Shown: positions 8,272 to 16,266 of the stretch, in pieces
Layout of the letters: every line of letters begins with the position of its first letter
Numbering within the stretch: position 1 is the first letter of the stretch
Source of the DNA: CAYTGR01 sp964437445
Lineage (GTDB): Bacteria > Chloroflexota > Anaerolineae > B4-G1 > SLSP01
Direction: 5' to 3'
DNA: 64,000 nt
Assembly: GCA_964437445.1 (NCBI GenBank)
Contig: CAYTGR010000012.1
Coordinates: 1-64,000, forward strand
Made by a program: the position numbers and the translations under genes
Notes under the pieces: generated by a model
The model's database searches: none
What the model saw: the letters and a program-made list of their open reading frames with translations, nothing else
What the model was told of the DNA's origin: nothing

Positions 8272-8974
8272 CTGGGAAGTCCTGAAGAACACCGGCGTGG
8301 CACTGCTGAGGTACATCCCTGGCACGGCCGAGCTGGAGCCGGGCGCGGCTGCCGATTTCCCGACCATCAGCGATGACGGCAAGACCTATACCTACAAGCT
8401 GCGCGACAACTTGATGTACGCCGATGGTACACCGGTCAAGGCGCAGGATTACGTGGATTCCTGGAACCGGCTTAACACGCTGGAAGGCCAGGTCTCCGGC
8501 CTGATCCAGAGCTACGTGGAGAGCGTGGAAGCCCCCGATGAACTGACCGTGGTCTATCACCTGAAGGATTCCTACGGCTTCTTCAACGTTCTCTCCGCTG
8601 CCGCGCCCTTCATCCCGGCCAACCCCAAGATCTTCGCCCCGGACGCGATCCTGCAATTCCCGGAGACGCTGGATGGCATCGGCCCGTACCAGATGGTCAA
8701 GTACGTCCCCGGCGAGCAGATGCAGCTGGTCGCCAATCCGAACTACTTCGGTGAGGACAAGCCGATCATCAAGAACGTGATCATCCGCTATTTCGCCAAC
8801 CCGACCACGATGAGCAACGCCGTGGAAAAAGGCGAAATTGACATCGCCTGGCGCATCCTGGGCGCGGTGGAAGCCACCCGCCTTCAGAGCGTCAGCGGCC
8901 TGACCGTGGAGAAGATTGACGCCCCCACGCTGCGTTACCTGGTCTTCAACCACAATTACATGACGGATAAGTAA
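8135..8974 (+). CDS. N-terminal half of the same peptide-binding protein, displaced downstream and in another frame
   Basis: The homologous part starts near nt 8190-8210 and reads IIGTTDEVNSLDPQDAYATH, the normal beginning of a mature SBP_bac_5 protein. It continues through YTYKLRDNLMYADGTPVKAQ, IGPYQMVKYVPGEQMQLV and EKGEIDIAWRI to LRYLVFNHNYMTDK, then TAA at 8972. In intact relatives MTDK is followed by HPIWEDARV, exactly the block found at nt 7456. The nominal ATG at 8135 lies in another frame of the upstream half and is not supported. Removing one copy of CCATCAT at 8201-8214 would fuse this half in frame with the upstream one. After the stop, another frame reads GRFGAINAS then TAA (8978-9007), which could be the remnant of a C-terminal tail. 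It is a rearranged or misassembled gene. Confidence 0.7.
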   Translation: MSSITTFSALARTPNRPPAARIPSSIIGTTDEVNSLDPQDAYATHDWEVLKNTGVALLRYIPGTAELEPGAAADFPTISDDGKTYTYKLRDNLMYADGTPVKAQDYVDSWNRLNTLEGQVSGLIQSYVESVEAPDELTVVYHLKDSYGFFNVLSAAAPFIPANPKIFAPDAILQFPETLDGIGPYQMVKYVPGEQMQLVANPNYFGEDKPIIKNVIIRYFANPTTMSNAVEKGEIDIAWRILGAVEATRLQSVSGLTVEKIDAPTLRYLVFNHNYMTDK

Positions 8975-9010
8975 GTTGGGCCGCTTCGGCGCCATCAACG
9001 CCAGCTAAAA

Positions 9011-9052
9011 CGTGAAACGTGAAACGTGATTCGTCACGTTTCACGTTTCACG
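9011..9052. repeat. Inverted heptamer array (CGTGAAA) forming a 19-bp hairpin
   Basis: CGTGAAACGTGAAACGTGA (9011-9029) pairs perfectly with 9034-9052 across a TTCG loop. The arms are themselves 7-nt periodic. It lies between the binding-protein gene and the first permease, where it could lower readthrough or protect transcript ends. The same heptamer recurs at 62378-62457. Confidence 0.85.
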
Positions 9053-9089
9053 CATCATATCACTTATGCTTTGTAGGGGAGGACAGTCT

Positions 9090-10112
9090 ATGTCCGCTTC
9101 ATTCCGTAATTTTTTGATCACCCGTATTTTGTTGACCATCCCCATGGTTTTGATCCTCATCACGATGGTCTTTGTCATCATGCGCATTTTACCGGGGGAT
9201 CCTATCCGTTCCCAGCTGGGCCCCAAAGTGAGCGCGGAGCAGGCCAACGCTATTCGCGAGCGGCTGGGGCTTAACCGCCCCTTAATCGTGCAATACGTGG
9301 ATTTCGTGACGGATATGGTCACATTCAACTTCGGCAACGCCCTGACGCAGGGCGAGCGTCCGATCCGCGACGAGCTGGCCGAACGGCTGCCGGCCACGAT
9401 GGAGCTGGCGATCCCGGCCATGGCTTTCACGGCGTTCTTTGGAATCCTCGGCGGGGCCGTAGCGGCCAAATATCGCAAGCGCTGGATTGATTATGCTCTG
9501 CGGCTGTTCAGCATTGCCGTTTACTCCATGCCGGTCTTTTTCATGGGACTTTTGTTCCAGATTTTGTTTGGCGTGCGGATTCCCCTTTTCCCCATTGCCG
9601 GACGGATGGATTCGCTCCTGCTGACTACCTTCCAATCCCCCACGAACTTCTACGTGTTGGATGCCATTCTCACGCGCAACTGGCCGGCGCTGCAATCGGC
9701 CGTCCACCACCTGATCATGCCCGCCATCACGCTGGGCCTGGTGCTGTGTGGTCCCTACATCCGGCTGACCCGGGTCAACATGATTGAGATGCTCCAGACC
9801 GACTTCATCACCGCTGGCCGCGCGCGCGGCCTGCCGGAAAACCGCCTGATCTTCAAACATGCCTTGCGCAACACCTTCATCCCCATCATGACGTTGATCG
9901 GGTTGGAATTTGCCATCTTGCTGGCCGGCGCGGTGCTGACCGAATCCACCTTTTCCTGGCCGGGGATGGGCCGTTACCTGGTGGAGCGGATTGAACTGCG
10001 CGACTACACCGCCGTCCAATCCGTCATCGGCGTCTTTGCAATGTTCGTGGCCGCCATCATGTTGGTCATGGACATTCTCTACGCCTTTGTAGACCCCCGT
10101 ATCCGCTATTAA
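9090..10112 (+). CDS. ABC transporter permease, DppB/OppB type
   Basis: A 340-residue inner-membrane permease of a peptide/nickel importer. The N-terminal membrane helix (LLTIPMVLILITMVFVIMRI) and ILPGDPIRSQLGP are typical of DppB. The EAA coupling loop reads DFITAGRARGLPENRLIFKH and contacts the ATPases. The closing ESTFSWPGMGRYL, AVQSVIGVFAMFVAAIMLV and DPRIRY are family signatures. The ATG at 9090 follows GGGGAGGA; an upstream frame to 9066 is not needed. It pairs with the permease at 10166. Confidence 0.92.
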   Translation: MSASFRNFLITRILLTIPMVLILITMVFVIMRILPGDPIRSQLGPKVSAEQANAIRERLGLNRPLIVQYVDFVTDMVTFNFGNALTQGERPIRDELAERLPATMELAIPAMAFTAFFGILGGAVAAKYRKRWIDYALRLFSIAVYSMPVFFMGLLFQILFGVRIPLFPIAGRMDSLLLTTFQSPTNFYVLDAILTRNWPALQSAVHHLIMPAITLGLVLCGPYIRLTRVNMIEMLQTDFITAGRARGLPENRLIFKHALRNTFIPIMTLIGLEFAILLAGAVLTESTFSWPGMGRYLVERIELRDYTAVQSVIGVFAMFVAAIMLVMDILYAFVDPRIRY

Positions 10113-10165
10113 CGGAATACGCCATACACCCCACGGCTGGCAAGCGTGATTGTCGGAGAGAAAGC

Positions 10166-11419
10166 ATGGCTGAACCAAAACCAACCAATGAAATCCCCCA
10201 GTGGCAACTGGATTTAGAGCGTGTCGGCTTTGTCCGCCGGGCCCTGATGGCGCGCAAGTGGTACGGCGGTGACTGGTGGTTTGTCGTCATCAGTGCCATT
10301 TTGCTGTTGTTCGTGATCATTGTCGGCATTTTCCCGCAATGGTTTGCGCCGTATGACCCCCGCGCGGAAGTTGGCCCTTCACTGCTGCGACCTGGCGAGC
10401 CGCCCGCTGATTACGTGCTGCTGGCCCCTGCCGGCAAGGACGTGCAGACCCTGCGCGACATCGGCAGCAGCAAACACAAGATCGGCTTTGTCTTAGCCAG
10501 CCCGGCCAGCCAGGCGCTCCGTGAAGCGCTGGATGCCCTCAACGCGGAGGAGGCGGCGCAGGGCACGGGCGTGCGCTATCAACCGCGCCCGCAGCGGTAC
10601 GAGACGCTCGCCGAGGGGTTGGCCGACCTGGCGGCCGGCAAGCTGGATGGCTTCGTGGTCACCGCCGCCGAAGCCGATGAGACCACGCTGGCGTCCTATC
10701 CCGGCATCGCGCTGGTAGGGCCGCTGCGCGAGAGCACCGGTAAGGGCTTTGTCCTGGGAACCAACCAGCTCGGGCAGGACGTGCTGAGCCGCATCATCTG
10801 GGGCACCCGTATTGCCTTGATCGTGGGGCTGAGCTCGGCGCTTGTCTCCGTCATCTTCGGCGTCCCGCTGGGGCTGCTCAGTGGCTTCATTGGCGGCCCG
10901 CTGGATCGCGTGTTGACGCTGCTGATGGATAGCCTCTATTCCTTCCCCGGCCTGATTTTGGCGCTCTCCATCGCGGCGATCCTGGGACCGGGGATCGGCA
11001 ACATCATCATCTCCATTGCCGTCCTTTACATTCCCACCTATTTCCGTATTGTGCGCGGCCAGACGCTCTCGGTCAAAGAGGAAATGTACGTGGACGCCGC
11101 CCGCAGCCTCGGCGCGACCCGCTTCCAGATTTTGCGCGACTACATCTTCCCCAACGTGATCCCCTCCGTGGTGATCATCTTCTCGGTCAACGTCGCCGAT
11201 GCCATCCTGACCGAAGCGGGCCTCAGCTTCCTGGGGTTGGGTTTGCCGCCCGATACGCCCGACTGGGGCATTGACCTGGCACGCGGCAAGGATTACCTGC
11301 GGCGAGCCTGGTGGCTGATTACCTTCCCTGGCGTGATGGTCTCGCTCGTCACTCTCTCGTTCAGTATGTTGGGGGAGAGCCTCTCCGAGATCCTTAACCC
11401 GCGCCTGGCGGAGCTGTAA
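10166..11419 (+). CDS. ABC transporter permease, DppC/OppC type, with inserted extracytoplasmic domain
   Basis: The core is an ordinary DppC: TM1 (VISAILLLFVIIVGIFPQWF), APYDPRAE, then LGTNQLGQDVLSRIIWGTRI, five further membrane helices, the EAA loop EEMYVDAARSLGATRFQILR and the terminal SEILNPRL. Between TM1 and LGTNQLGQD, where relatives have about 15-25 residues, there is an insertion of about 110 residues (about 80-193, nt 10403-10744). It contains HKIGFVLASPASQALREAL and LAEGLADLAAGKLDGFVV, which look like a lobe of a periplasmic-binding-protein fold. By topology this loop faces outwards. GGAGAGAAAGC precedes the ATG. Transport role is well supported; the insertion's role is inference. 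Confidence 0.9.
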   Translation: MAEPKPTNEIPQWQLDLERVGFVRRALMARKWYGGDWWFVVISAILLLFVIIVGIFPQWFAPYDPRAEVGPSLLRPGEPPADYVLLAPAGKDVQTLRDIGSSKHKIGFVLASPASQALREALDALNAEEAAQGTGVRYQPRPQRYETLAEGLADLAAGKLDGFVVTAAEADETTLASYPGIALVGPLRESTGKGFVLGTNQLGQDVLSRIIWGTRIALIVGLSSALVSVIFGVPLGLLSGFIGGPLDRVLTLLMDSLYSFPGLILALSIAAILGPGIGNIIISIAVLYIPTYFRIVRGQTLSVKEEMYVDAARSLGATRFQILRDYIFPNVIPSVVIIFSVNVADAILTEAGLSFLGLGLPPDTPDWGIDLARGKDYLRRAWWLITFPGVMVSLVTLSFSMLGESLSEILNPRLAEL

Positions 11420-11429
11420 GGAGTCAGGC

Positions 11430-12434
11430 ATGACAACCACTACCGCTGACAAAGAAGTTTTGATCCAGGTCCGTGATTTTTCGTTGATCTACAAGACGCG
11501 CTTAGGGCCGTTGAGCGCCGTAGATCACGTTTCTTTTGACCTCTACAAGGGGGAAATCGTAGGGCTGGTGGGTGAATCCGGCTGCGGCAAGAGCACACTG
11601 GGCAAAGCGCTGTTGCGGATGGCCCCCCCACAGGCTGAACTCACTGGCCAGATCCTCTTCCAGGGCCAGAACATTTTGCAATTTGACGATGACCAGCTGC
11701 GCGATTTTCGGGGGCGCTGTGTCAGCATGATCTTCCAGGACCCGATGACCTCGCTCAACCCCGTCCAGCGCGTGGACCAGCACCTGATAGAAGCGATCCA
11801 GGTCCACGAGCCGCGCACGCCGGTCGCCGCGGCGTTAGAGCGGGCCCGCGCTCTTATCGGCCGGCTCAGCATCCAGGAGCGGCGGCTCAAGGATTACCCG
11901 CACCAGCTCTCCGGCGGGATGCGCCAGCGGGTGATGATCGGGCTGGGGTTAGTGCTCAACGCGAATCTCATCATCGCCGACGAAGCCACGACCTCGTTGG
12001 ATGTGATCGTGGAGGCTAAACTGCTGGACCAGTTCCGCGAACTCCGCGATGAACTGGGCATCACCATTCTGATGATCACGCACAATATCGCGCTGGTGGC
12101 CGAAGTGGCCGACCGGATCGCCGTGATGTACGCCGGGCAGATGGCCGAGCTCGGCTCGGTCTACGAGGTCTTTGATGCGCCGCGTCATCCTTACACGCAG
12201 GGCCTGCTGGCCTCCGTGCCGACCATCAGCCTGGACGAGCGCGCGGAGCTCTTCAAGATGGGGGGCGAACCGCCCAACCTGACGCATCCTCCGCAGGGCT
12301 GCCGGTTCCATCCGCGCTGCCCGCAGGCACTGCCGATCTGCGCGCAGCGTGAACCGGCGCTCCAACCGGTGGCTGGCGATCATCTGGTCCATTGCTGGCT
12401 CTATCAAACTCATGCATCCCAGGGGGCGTCATGA
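11430..12434 (+). CDS. Peptide ABC transporter ATP-binding protein, DppD/OppD type
   Basis: A 334-residue cytoplasmic ATPase that energises the importer. Walker A is GLVGESGCGKSTLGKAL, the Q loop is MIFQDPMTSLNP, the signature LSGGMRQR, Walker B LIIADEATTSLD (Ala where Pro is usual) and the switch His is in MITHN. The C-terminal oligopeptide-transporter extension GCRFHPRCPQALPIC contains the Cys cluster typical of OppD/DppD. AAGGAG precedes the ATG. Its stop overlaps the next start as ATGA, so the two ATPases are translationally coupled and should form the heterodimer. Confidence 0.93.
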   Translation: MTTTTADKEVLIQVRDFSLIYKTRLGPLSAVDHVSFDLYKGEIVGLVGESGCGKSTLGKALLRMAPPQAELTGQILFQGQNILQFDDDQLRDFRGRCVSMIFQDPMTSLNPVQRVDQHLIEAIQVHEPRTPVAAALERARALIGRLSIQERRLKDYPHQLSGGMRQRVMIGLGLVLNANLIIADEATTSLDVIVEAKLLDQFRELRDELGITILMITHNIALVAEVADRIAVMYAGQMAELGSVYEVFDAPRHPYTQGLLASVPTISLDERAELFKMGGEPPNLTHPPQGCRFHPRCPQALPICAQREPALQPVAGDHLVHCWLYQTHASQGAS

Positions 12435-13462
12435 ACGTTCAACCTGTACCCCAAACGCAACCGGCGGACAATCTGGTGGAAGTCCGCGACGTGAAAAAGT
12501 GGTTCCCGGTGCAGCAGGGAGTCCTGGATAAACTATTGGCCGCCGGCCATCAGGATTACATCCACGCAGTGGACGGCGTCTCGTTTGAGATCCGGCGCGG
12601 CGAGGTTTTCGGGCTGGCCGGCGAGAGCGGCAGCGGCAAGAGCACGACCGGCCGCCTGGTGGTGCGGATGGAGACGCCGACGGCGGGCACCATCCACTTT
12701 GACGGGCAGGATGTTACCACGCTGGGCGGTGACGAATTGCGCCGCCTGCGCCGCCGGATGCAGATCATCTACCAGGACCCGATGGCCTCTTTGAACCCGC
12801 GCATGGCGCTCGGTGAGGCCATCGGCTACGGCCTGAAAATCCACGCGCCGGAGTTGAGCGACGCCGAGCGCCACCAGCGCGCCATTGACATGCTGGAAAA
12901 AGTGGGACTCTCGCCGGCGCAGTTCTTCTACGGCAAGTTCCCGCACCAGATCTCCGGCGGGCAGCGCCAGCGCGCCGTGATCGCGCGGGCGCTGGTCACC
13001 CGTCCTGACTTGATCCTGGCCGATGAGCCGATTGCGATGGCCGATGTCAGCGTCCGCGCGCTGCTGCTGGACCTGATGAACCAGCTCAAGCGCGAGTTCA
13101 ACCTGACCTATCTCTTCATCACGCACGATCTGGCGACGGCCAAGTATATCTGCGACCGGGTGGGCATCATGTACCTGGGCAAGCTGGTGGAGGTGGCGGA
13201 GCTGCGCGAGCTCTACAGCCATCCCCTGCATCCCTACACCCAGGCGCTGCTGGCGGCCGTCCCCGTCCCCAATCCGCACAAACGGCGCACCCAGGCCATG
13301 CCCGAAGGCGAGATCCCCAACCCGATCCACCCGCCTGCCGGCTGCCGGTTCCATCCGCGCTGCCCCCTTGCCACCGAGGAATGCGCGGTGGAAGACCCGC
13401 CCCTGCGCGCGCTCCGGCCCGACCATACCGTCGCGTGCCATCACGCCGAGCGGTTTTTGTAG
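12431..13462 (+). CDS. Peptide ABC transporter ATP-binding protein, DppF/OppF type
   Basis: A 343-residue second ATPase of the importer. Walker A is GLAGESGSGKSTTGRLV, the Q loop IIYQDPMASLNP, the signature ISGGQRQRAVIARAL, Walker B LILADEP, and the switch His is in FITHD. The C-terminal extension AGCRFHPRCPLATEEC closes the protein. The D loop reads AMAD where SALD is usual; the Asp is kept. The ATG at 12431 follows AGGGGG and overlaps the previous stop. A longer frame upstream (from 12392) only shadows the previous gene. Confidence 0.93.
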   Translation: MNVQPVPQTQPADNLVEVRDVKKWFPVQQGVLDKLLAAGHQDYIHAVDGVSFEIRRGEVFGLAGESGSGKSTTGRLVVRMETPTAGTIHFDGQDVTTLGGDELRRLRRRMQIIYQDPMASLNPRMALGEAIGYGLKIHAPELSDAERHQRAIDMLEKVGLSPAQFFYGKFPHQISGGQRQRAVIARALVTRPDLILADEPIAMADVSVRALLLDLMNQLKREFNLTYLFITHDLATAKYICDRVGIMYLGKLVEVAELRELYSHPLHPYTQALLAAVPVPNPHKRRTQAMPEGEIPNPIHPPAGCRFHPRCPLATEECAVEDPPLRALRPDHTVACHHAERFL

Positions 13463-13486
13463 GCTTTGAGTCCACTGCAAAAACTA

Positions 13487-13555
13487 ACCGCAAAGAACGT
13501 AGAGGGCGCAGAGTTTTTAAAGTTATGTCTCCGCGTCCTCGGCAACCGCTGCGGT
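13487..13555. repeat. Inverted imperfect 9-nt array in spacer
   Basis: A 27-nt arm with 9-nt units (CAAAGAACG, TAGAGGGCG) at 13487-13513 faces an inverted related arm at 13529-13555; roughly two thirds of positions can pair. It fills the gap between the ABC operon and the CoA-transferase gene. Confidence 0.6.
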
Positions 13556-13583
13556 GAAGACAACTTTGATCAAGAGGGTACCT

Positions 13584-14885
13584 ATGTCCTGGCGTCAACA
13601 CTATGCGAGTAAGCTCACCACCGCTGAACAGGCGATCGCCACCCATGTCCATTCCGGTGACCGCATCTTCCTCACTGGGAACTGTAGCGTTCCGCGCACG
13701 CTGGTTGCGGCGCTCGTGGCCCGCGCGCCGGAGCTGGAGAACGTGGAGGTCGCCCACGCGCTCACGGTCGGCCCCAGTGACTTCACCGCGCCGGAGCTGG
13801 CCGGCCACCTGCGCTCCAACGCGCTCTTCATCGGTCACAACGTCCGGCAGGCAGTCTGGGAGGGGCGCGCCGACTTCACCCCCGTCCTGCTCTCCGAGTT
13901 TCCCACCATCTTTCAGCGGGCGCTGCCGATTGATGTGGCTTTCGTCCACCTTTCGCCCCCTGACGAGGAGGGTTACTGCACCTACAGCATTGAGACCGGC
14001 CTGACCAAGACGCCGGCCGAGAGCGCCAAAGTGATTGTGGCGCAGATCAACCCCCGGATGCCGACGCTCTACGGTGACACGCGCATCCACGTGGAGCAGT
14101 TAGATGCCATCGTGGAGGTGGATGATCCGCTCTACGAATACCGGATGAACGAAGACCCCCATGATCCGGTGGTGACGGCGATTGCGCAACACATTGCGGA
14201 GCTCATCCCCGACGGCGCGACGCTCCAGATGGGCATCGGCGCGCTGCCCGATGCGGTGCTGCCCTACCTGGAGGAGAAGCACGACCTGGGCATCCACACG
14301 GAGCTCTTTTCCGATGGCGTGCGGGTGCTGGTGGAGAAGGGGGTCCTCACCGGCGCGCGCAAGACGCTCCACCCCGGCAAGATCACCGCTGGCTTTGTCT
14401 TGGGGACGCAGGCGCTCTACGAGTGGATTGATCGCAATCCCCTGATTGAGCTCCAGCGCACGGAATACGTCAACGATCCGTTTGTTATCGCCCAGAACTA
14501 CCGGCAGGTGGCGATTAACGCGGCGCTGGAGATTGATCTCACCGGGCAGGTCTGCTCGGATAGCATCGGCCCCAAGCTCTACAGCGGCGTGGGTGGGCAG
14601 ATGGATTTCATCTACGGCGCTTCTCGCTCCGAGGGCGGCGTGCCGATCATCGCGCTGCCCAGCACGGCCAAAGGCGGCACGCTCAGCCGCATCGTGCCCA
14701 TGTTGAAACAGGGCGCGGGGGTGGTCACCACCCGTAACCACATCCATTGGGTCGTCACCGAGTACGGCGCGGTAGACCTCTACGGCAAATCCATCTGCCA
14801 ACGCGCCCAGGCGCTCATCAGCCTGGCCGCGCCGCAATTCCGCGACGAATTGACACGCGCCGCCCGCGACCTTCACTACCTGTAA
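13584..14885 (+). CDS. Acetyl-CoA hydrolase / 4-hydroxybutyrate CoA-transferase family protein
   Basis: A 433-residue family-I type CoA-transferase, a cytoplasmic enzyme that moves CoA between acyl groups through a glutamyl-CoA intermediate. The N-terminal half has SGDRIFLTGNCSVPRTLV and PPDEEGYCTYSIE. The C-terminal half has ATLQMGIGALPDAVLPYL, LGIHTELFSDG (its Glu is the likely catalytic residue by family knowledge), GGQMDFIYGASRSEGG and RNHIHWVVTEYGAVDLYGKS. All are close to butyrate/4-hydroxybutyrate CoA-transferases. The ATG at 13584 follows AAGAGGG; a GTG at 13554 is less likely. The exact acyl substrate cannot be read from sequence. It is monocistronic between two periodic arrays. Confidence 0.9.
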   Translation: MSWRQHYASKLTTAEQAIATHVHSGDRIFLTGNCSVPRTLVAALVARAPELENVEVAHALTVGPSDFTAPELAGHLRSNALFIGHNVRQAVWEGRADFTPVLLSEFPTIFQRALPIDVAFVHLSPPDEEGYCTYSIETGLTKTPAESAKVIVAQINPRMPTLYGDTRIHVEQLDAIVEVDDPLYEYRMNEDPHDPVVTAIAQHIAELIPDGATLQMGIGALPDAVLPYLEEKHDLGIHTELFSDGVRVLVEKGVLTGARKTLHPGKITAGFVLGTQALYEWIDRNPLIELQRTEYVNDPFVIAQNYRQVAINAALEIDLTGQVCSDSIGPKLYSGVGGQMDFIYGASRSEGGVPIIALPSTAKGGTLSRIVPMLKQGAGVVTTRNHIHWVVTEYGAVDLYGKSICQRAQALISLAAPQFRDELTRAARDLHYL

Positions 14886-14890
14886 GCGGA

Positions 14891-14991
14891 CGACAGACGG
14901 CAGACGACAGACCACCGACCACGGACCACCGGCCCTGCTCACGGCTCACTACTCACTGCTCTGAGTGGTCTGTCGTCCGTGGTCCGTGGTC
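14891..14991. repeat. Heptamer array (CGACAGA / CCACGGA) with inverted copy
   Basis: From 14891 six consecutive 7-nt units run as CGACAGA, CGGCAGA, CGACAGA, CCACCGA, CCACGGA, CCACCGG. A CTCACT-type array follows, then an inverted arm (GTGGTCTGTCGTCCGTGGTC at 14965-14984). The whole can fold into a long hairpin between two genes on the same strand. Confidence 0.8.
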
Positions 14992-15023
14992 TCTTTAGCC
15001 TGACACACCCATGGAGTAAGCCC

Positions 15024-15446
15024 ATGACCACTTACCAGACCGATCGCCTTTACGTCTTTCGTCTGCCCCCCGGCGTGGATCTGCTTGAGGGGCTGACCGA
15101 CTATTGCCGCCAGGCCGGGATCGGGCAGGCCATCCTTTCCGGCATCGGGGCGGTGAAACGGGTGGAAATCGCCCACTTCAGCTTTGCCGCGCAGGAGTAT
15201 CACCGGCTGCGGTTGGAGGATGAGCTGGAGCTGCTGGCGCTCAACGGCAACGTTTCACTGCGCGACGGCGAACCGTTCGTCCACGCTCATATTCTCTTGG
15301 GCGACCGGGAGGGCCGCGTCTGGGGCGGGCACTGTTTCGCCGCCGAAGTCCTGGTCGCGGAAATCGCACTGCACGGCCTGGCCGGCCAGCCCTTAGAGCG
15401 TGTCCTGGATCCCCGTTTGGGCCTCAAACTCTGGCCGAGCGAGTAA
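15024..15446 (+). CDS. PPC/DUF296 domain protein
   Basis: A 140-residue single-domain protein of the plant-and-prokaryote-conserved (PPC, DUF296) family. Signatures are DRLYVFRLPPGVDLLEGL, AILSGIGAVKRVEIAHF, LNGNVSLRDGEPFVHAHI and DREGRVWGGHCFA. The histidines in FVHAHI and GGH probably form the family's metal/ligand site. Plant members use the domain with AT-hooks to bind DNA, but bacterial stand-alone members such as this have no AT-hook and no proven function. The ATG at 15024 follows GGAG. It stands alone between two arrays. Confidence 0.85.
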   Translation: MTTYQTDRLYVFRLPPGVDLLEGLTDYCRQAGIGQAILSGIGAVKRVEIAHFSFAAQEYHRLRLEDELELLALNGNVSLRDGEPFVHAHILLGDREGRVWGGHCFAAEVLVAEIALHGLAGQPLERVLDPRLGLKLWPSE

Positions 15447-15467
15447 ACAAATCAGCGAAGTTCCTTC

Positions 15468-15526
15468 CGTTGACTCGTTGACTCGTTGAATCGCTGACTC
15501 GTTGAATCGCTGACTCGTTGAATCGC
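15468..15526. repeat. Octamer array (CGTTGACT / CGTTGAAT / CGCTGACT)
   Basis: Seven consecutive 8-nt units with two alternating variants fill the spacer before the methyltransferase gene. There is no inverted arm. Confidence 0.85.
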
Positions 15527-15528
15527 GG

Positions 15529-15534
15529 TATAAT
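15529..15534 (+). promoter_or_regulatory. -10 element very close to the methyltransferase start
   Basis: TATAAT ends 6 nt before the ATG at 15541, so transcription is predicted to begin at or near the start codon, giving a leaderless mRNA. No Shine-Dalgarno sequence precedes this ATG, which agrees. Confidence 0.55.
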
Positions 15535-15540
15535 GGGCGC

Positions 15541-16248
15541 ATGACAACGTGGGATCGCCTGGAACATTATCGCCGCCGTTATGCCGCCCTCCAACCGGGC
15601 TGGGAACCGGCGACCGCCTGCTATCAGGGCTGGGTGGCGGAGCGACTGGCGCCCGGGACGCGCGTGCTGGACCTGGGTTGCGGCCGCGGCGGCGTGGTGG
15701 AGCGCCTGCACGTCACCGGCTGCTGGGTGGGGGCCGACCCCGACTTTGCCTCGCTGCGGGAGCACCGGTTGGCAACGTTGGCGCGCTGCCAGACGCCGAC
15801 CACCCGGTTGCCCTTTCTCTCCGCGGCTTTTGATCTGGTCATTGCCTCGTGGGTGTTGGAGCATGTCACCGAGCCGGCCTCTTTTTTCCGTGAGGTGGCA
15901 CGGGTGCTCCGGCCTGACGGTCGCTTTCTGTTTCTCACCCCCAACGCCCGCCACCCAATCCCGCGTCTCAGCCATACCCTGGCCGGCCTGCAACGGCGGC
16001 TCGTCCCCCGATTTTATGGCCGTTCAACCGCCGATACTTTCCCGGTCTGTTACCGCGCCAATACCCCCGAGCTGGTGGAACATTGGGCCGGGGCGGTGGG
16101 GTTGCGGCGGCTCCGCTTGCAACTGGTGGCAGACCCCGCCTATTTTGCCTGGAATGAAGCGACCTTTCACCTGGCAGTGCGGTTGGAACGCTGGCTCCCG
16201 CCGACCTGGAAGGTGCATCTCATAGGGGAATATCAGCGCGTGGCTTGA
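15541..16248 (+). CDS. Class I SAM-dependent methyltransferase
   Basis: A 235-residue protein with the SAM-binding motif I VLDLGCGRGGVVERL (about residues 41-55), an acidic motif II (WVGADPD) and the post-motif FDLVIASWVLEHV with FFREVARVLRPDGRFLFLTP, all typical of the Methyltransf_11 group. The C-terminal 80 residues are basic and Trp/Arg-rich and may choose the substrate. Small-molecule, lipid or sugar methylation are all possible; the sequence does not decide. The start is set by the adjacent -10 element. The next gene follows after 18 bp, so the two may be co-transcribed. Confidence 0.85.
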   Translation: MTTWDRLEHYRRRYAALQPGWEPATACYQGWVAERLAPGTRVLDLGCGRGGVVERLHVTGCWVGADPDFASLREHRLATLARCQTPTTRLPFLSAAFDLVIASWVLEHVTEPASFFREVARVLRPDGRFLFLTPNARHPIPRLSHTLAGLQRRLVPRFYGRSTADTFPVCYRANTPELVEHWAGAVGLRRLRLQLVADPAYFAWNEATFHLAVRLERWLPPTWKVHLIGEYQRVA

Positions 16249-16266
16249 AGGTTGAGGAGGTGTTGG

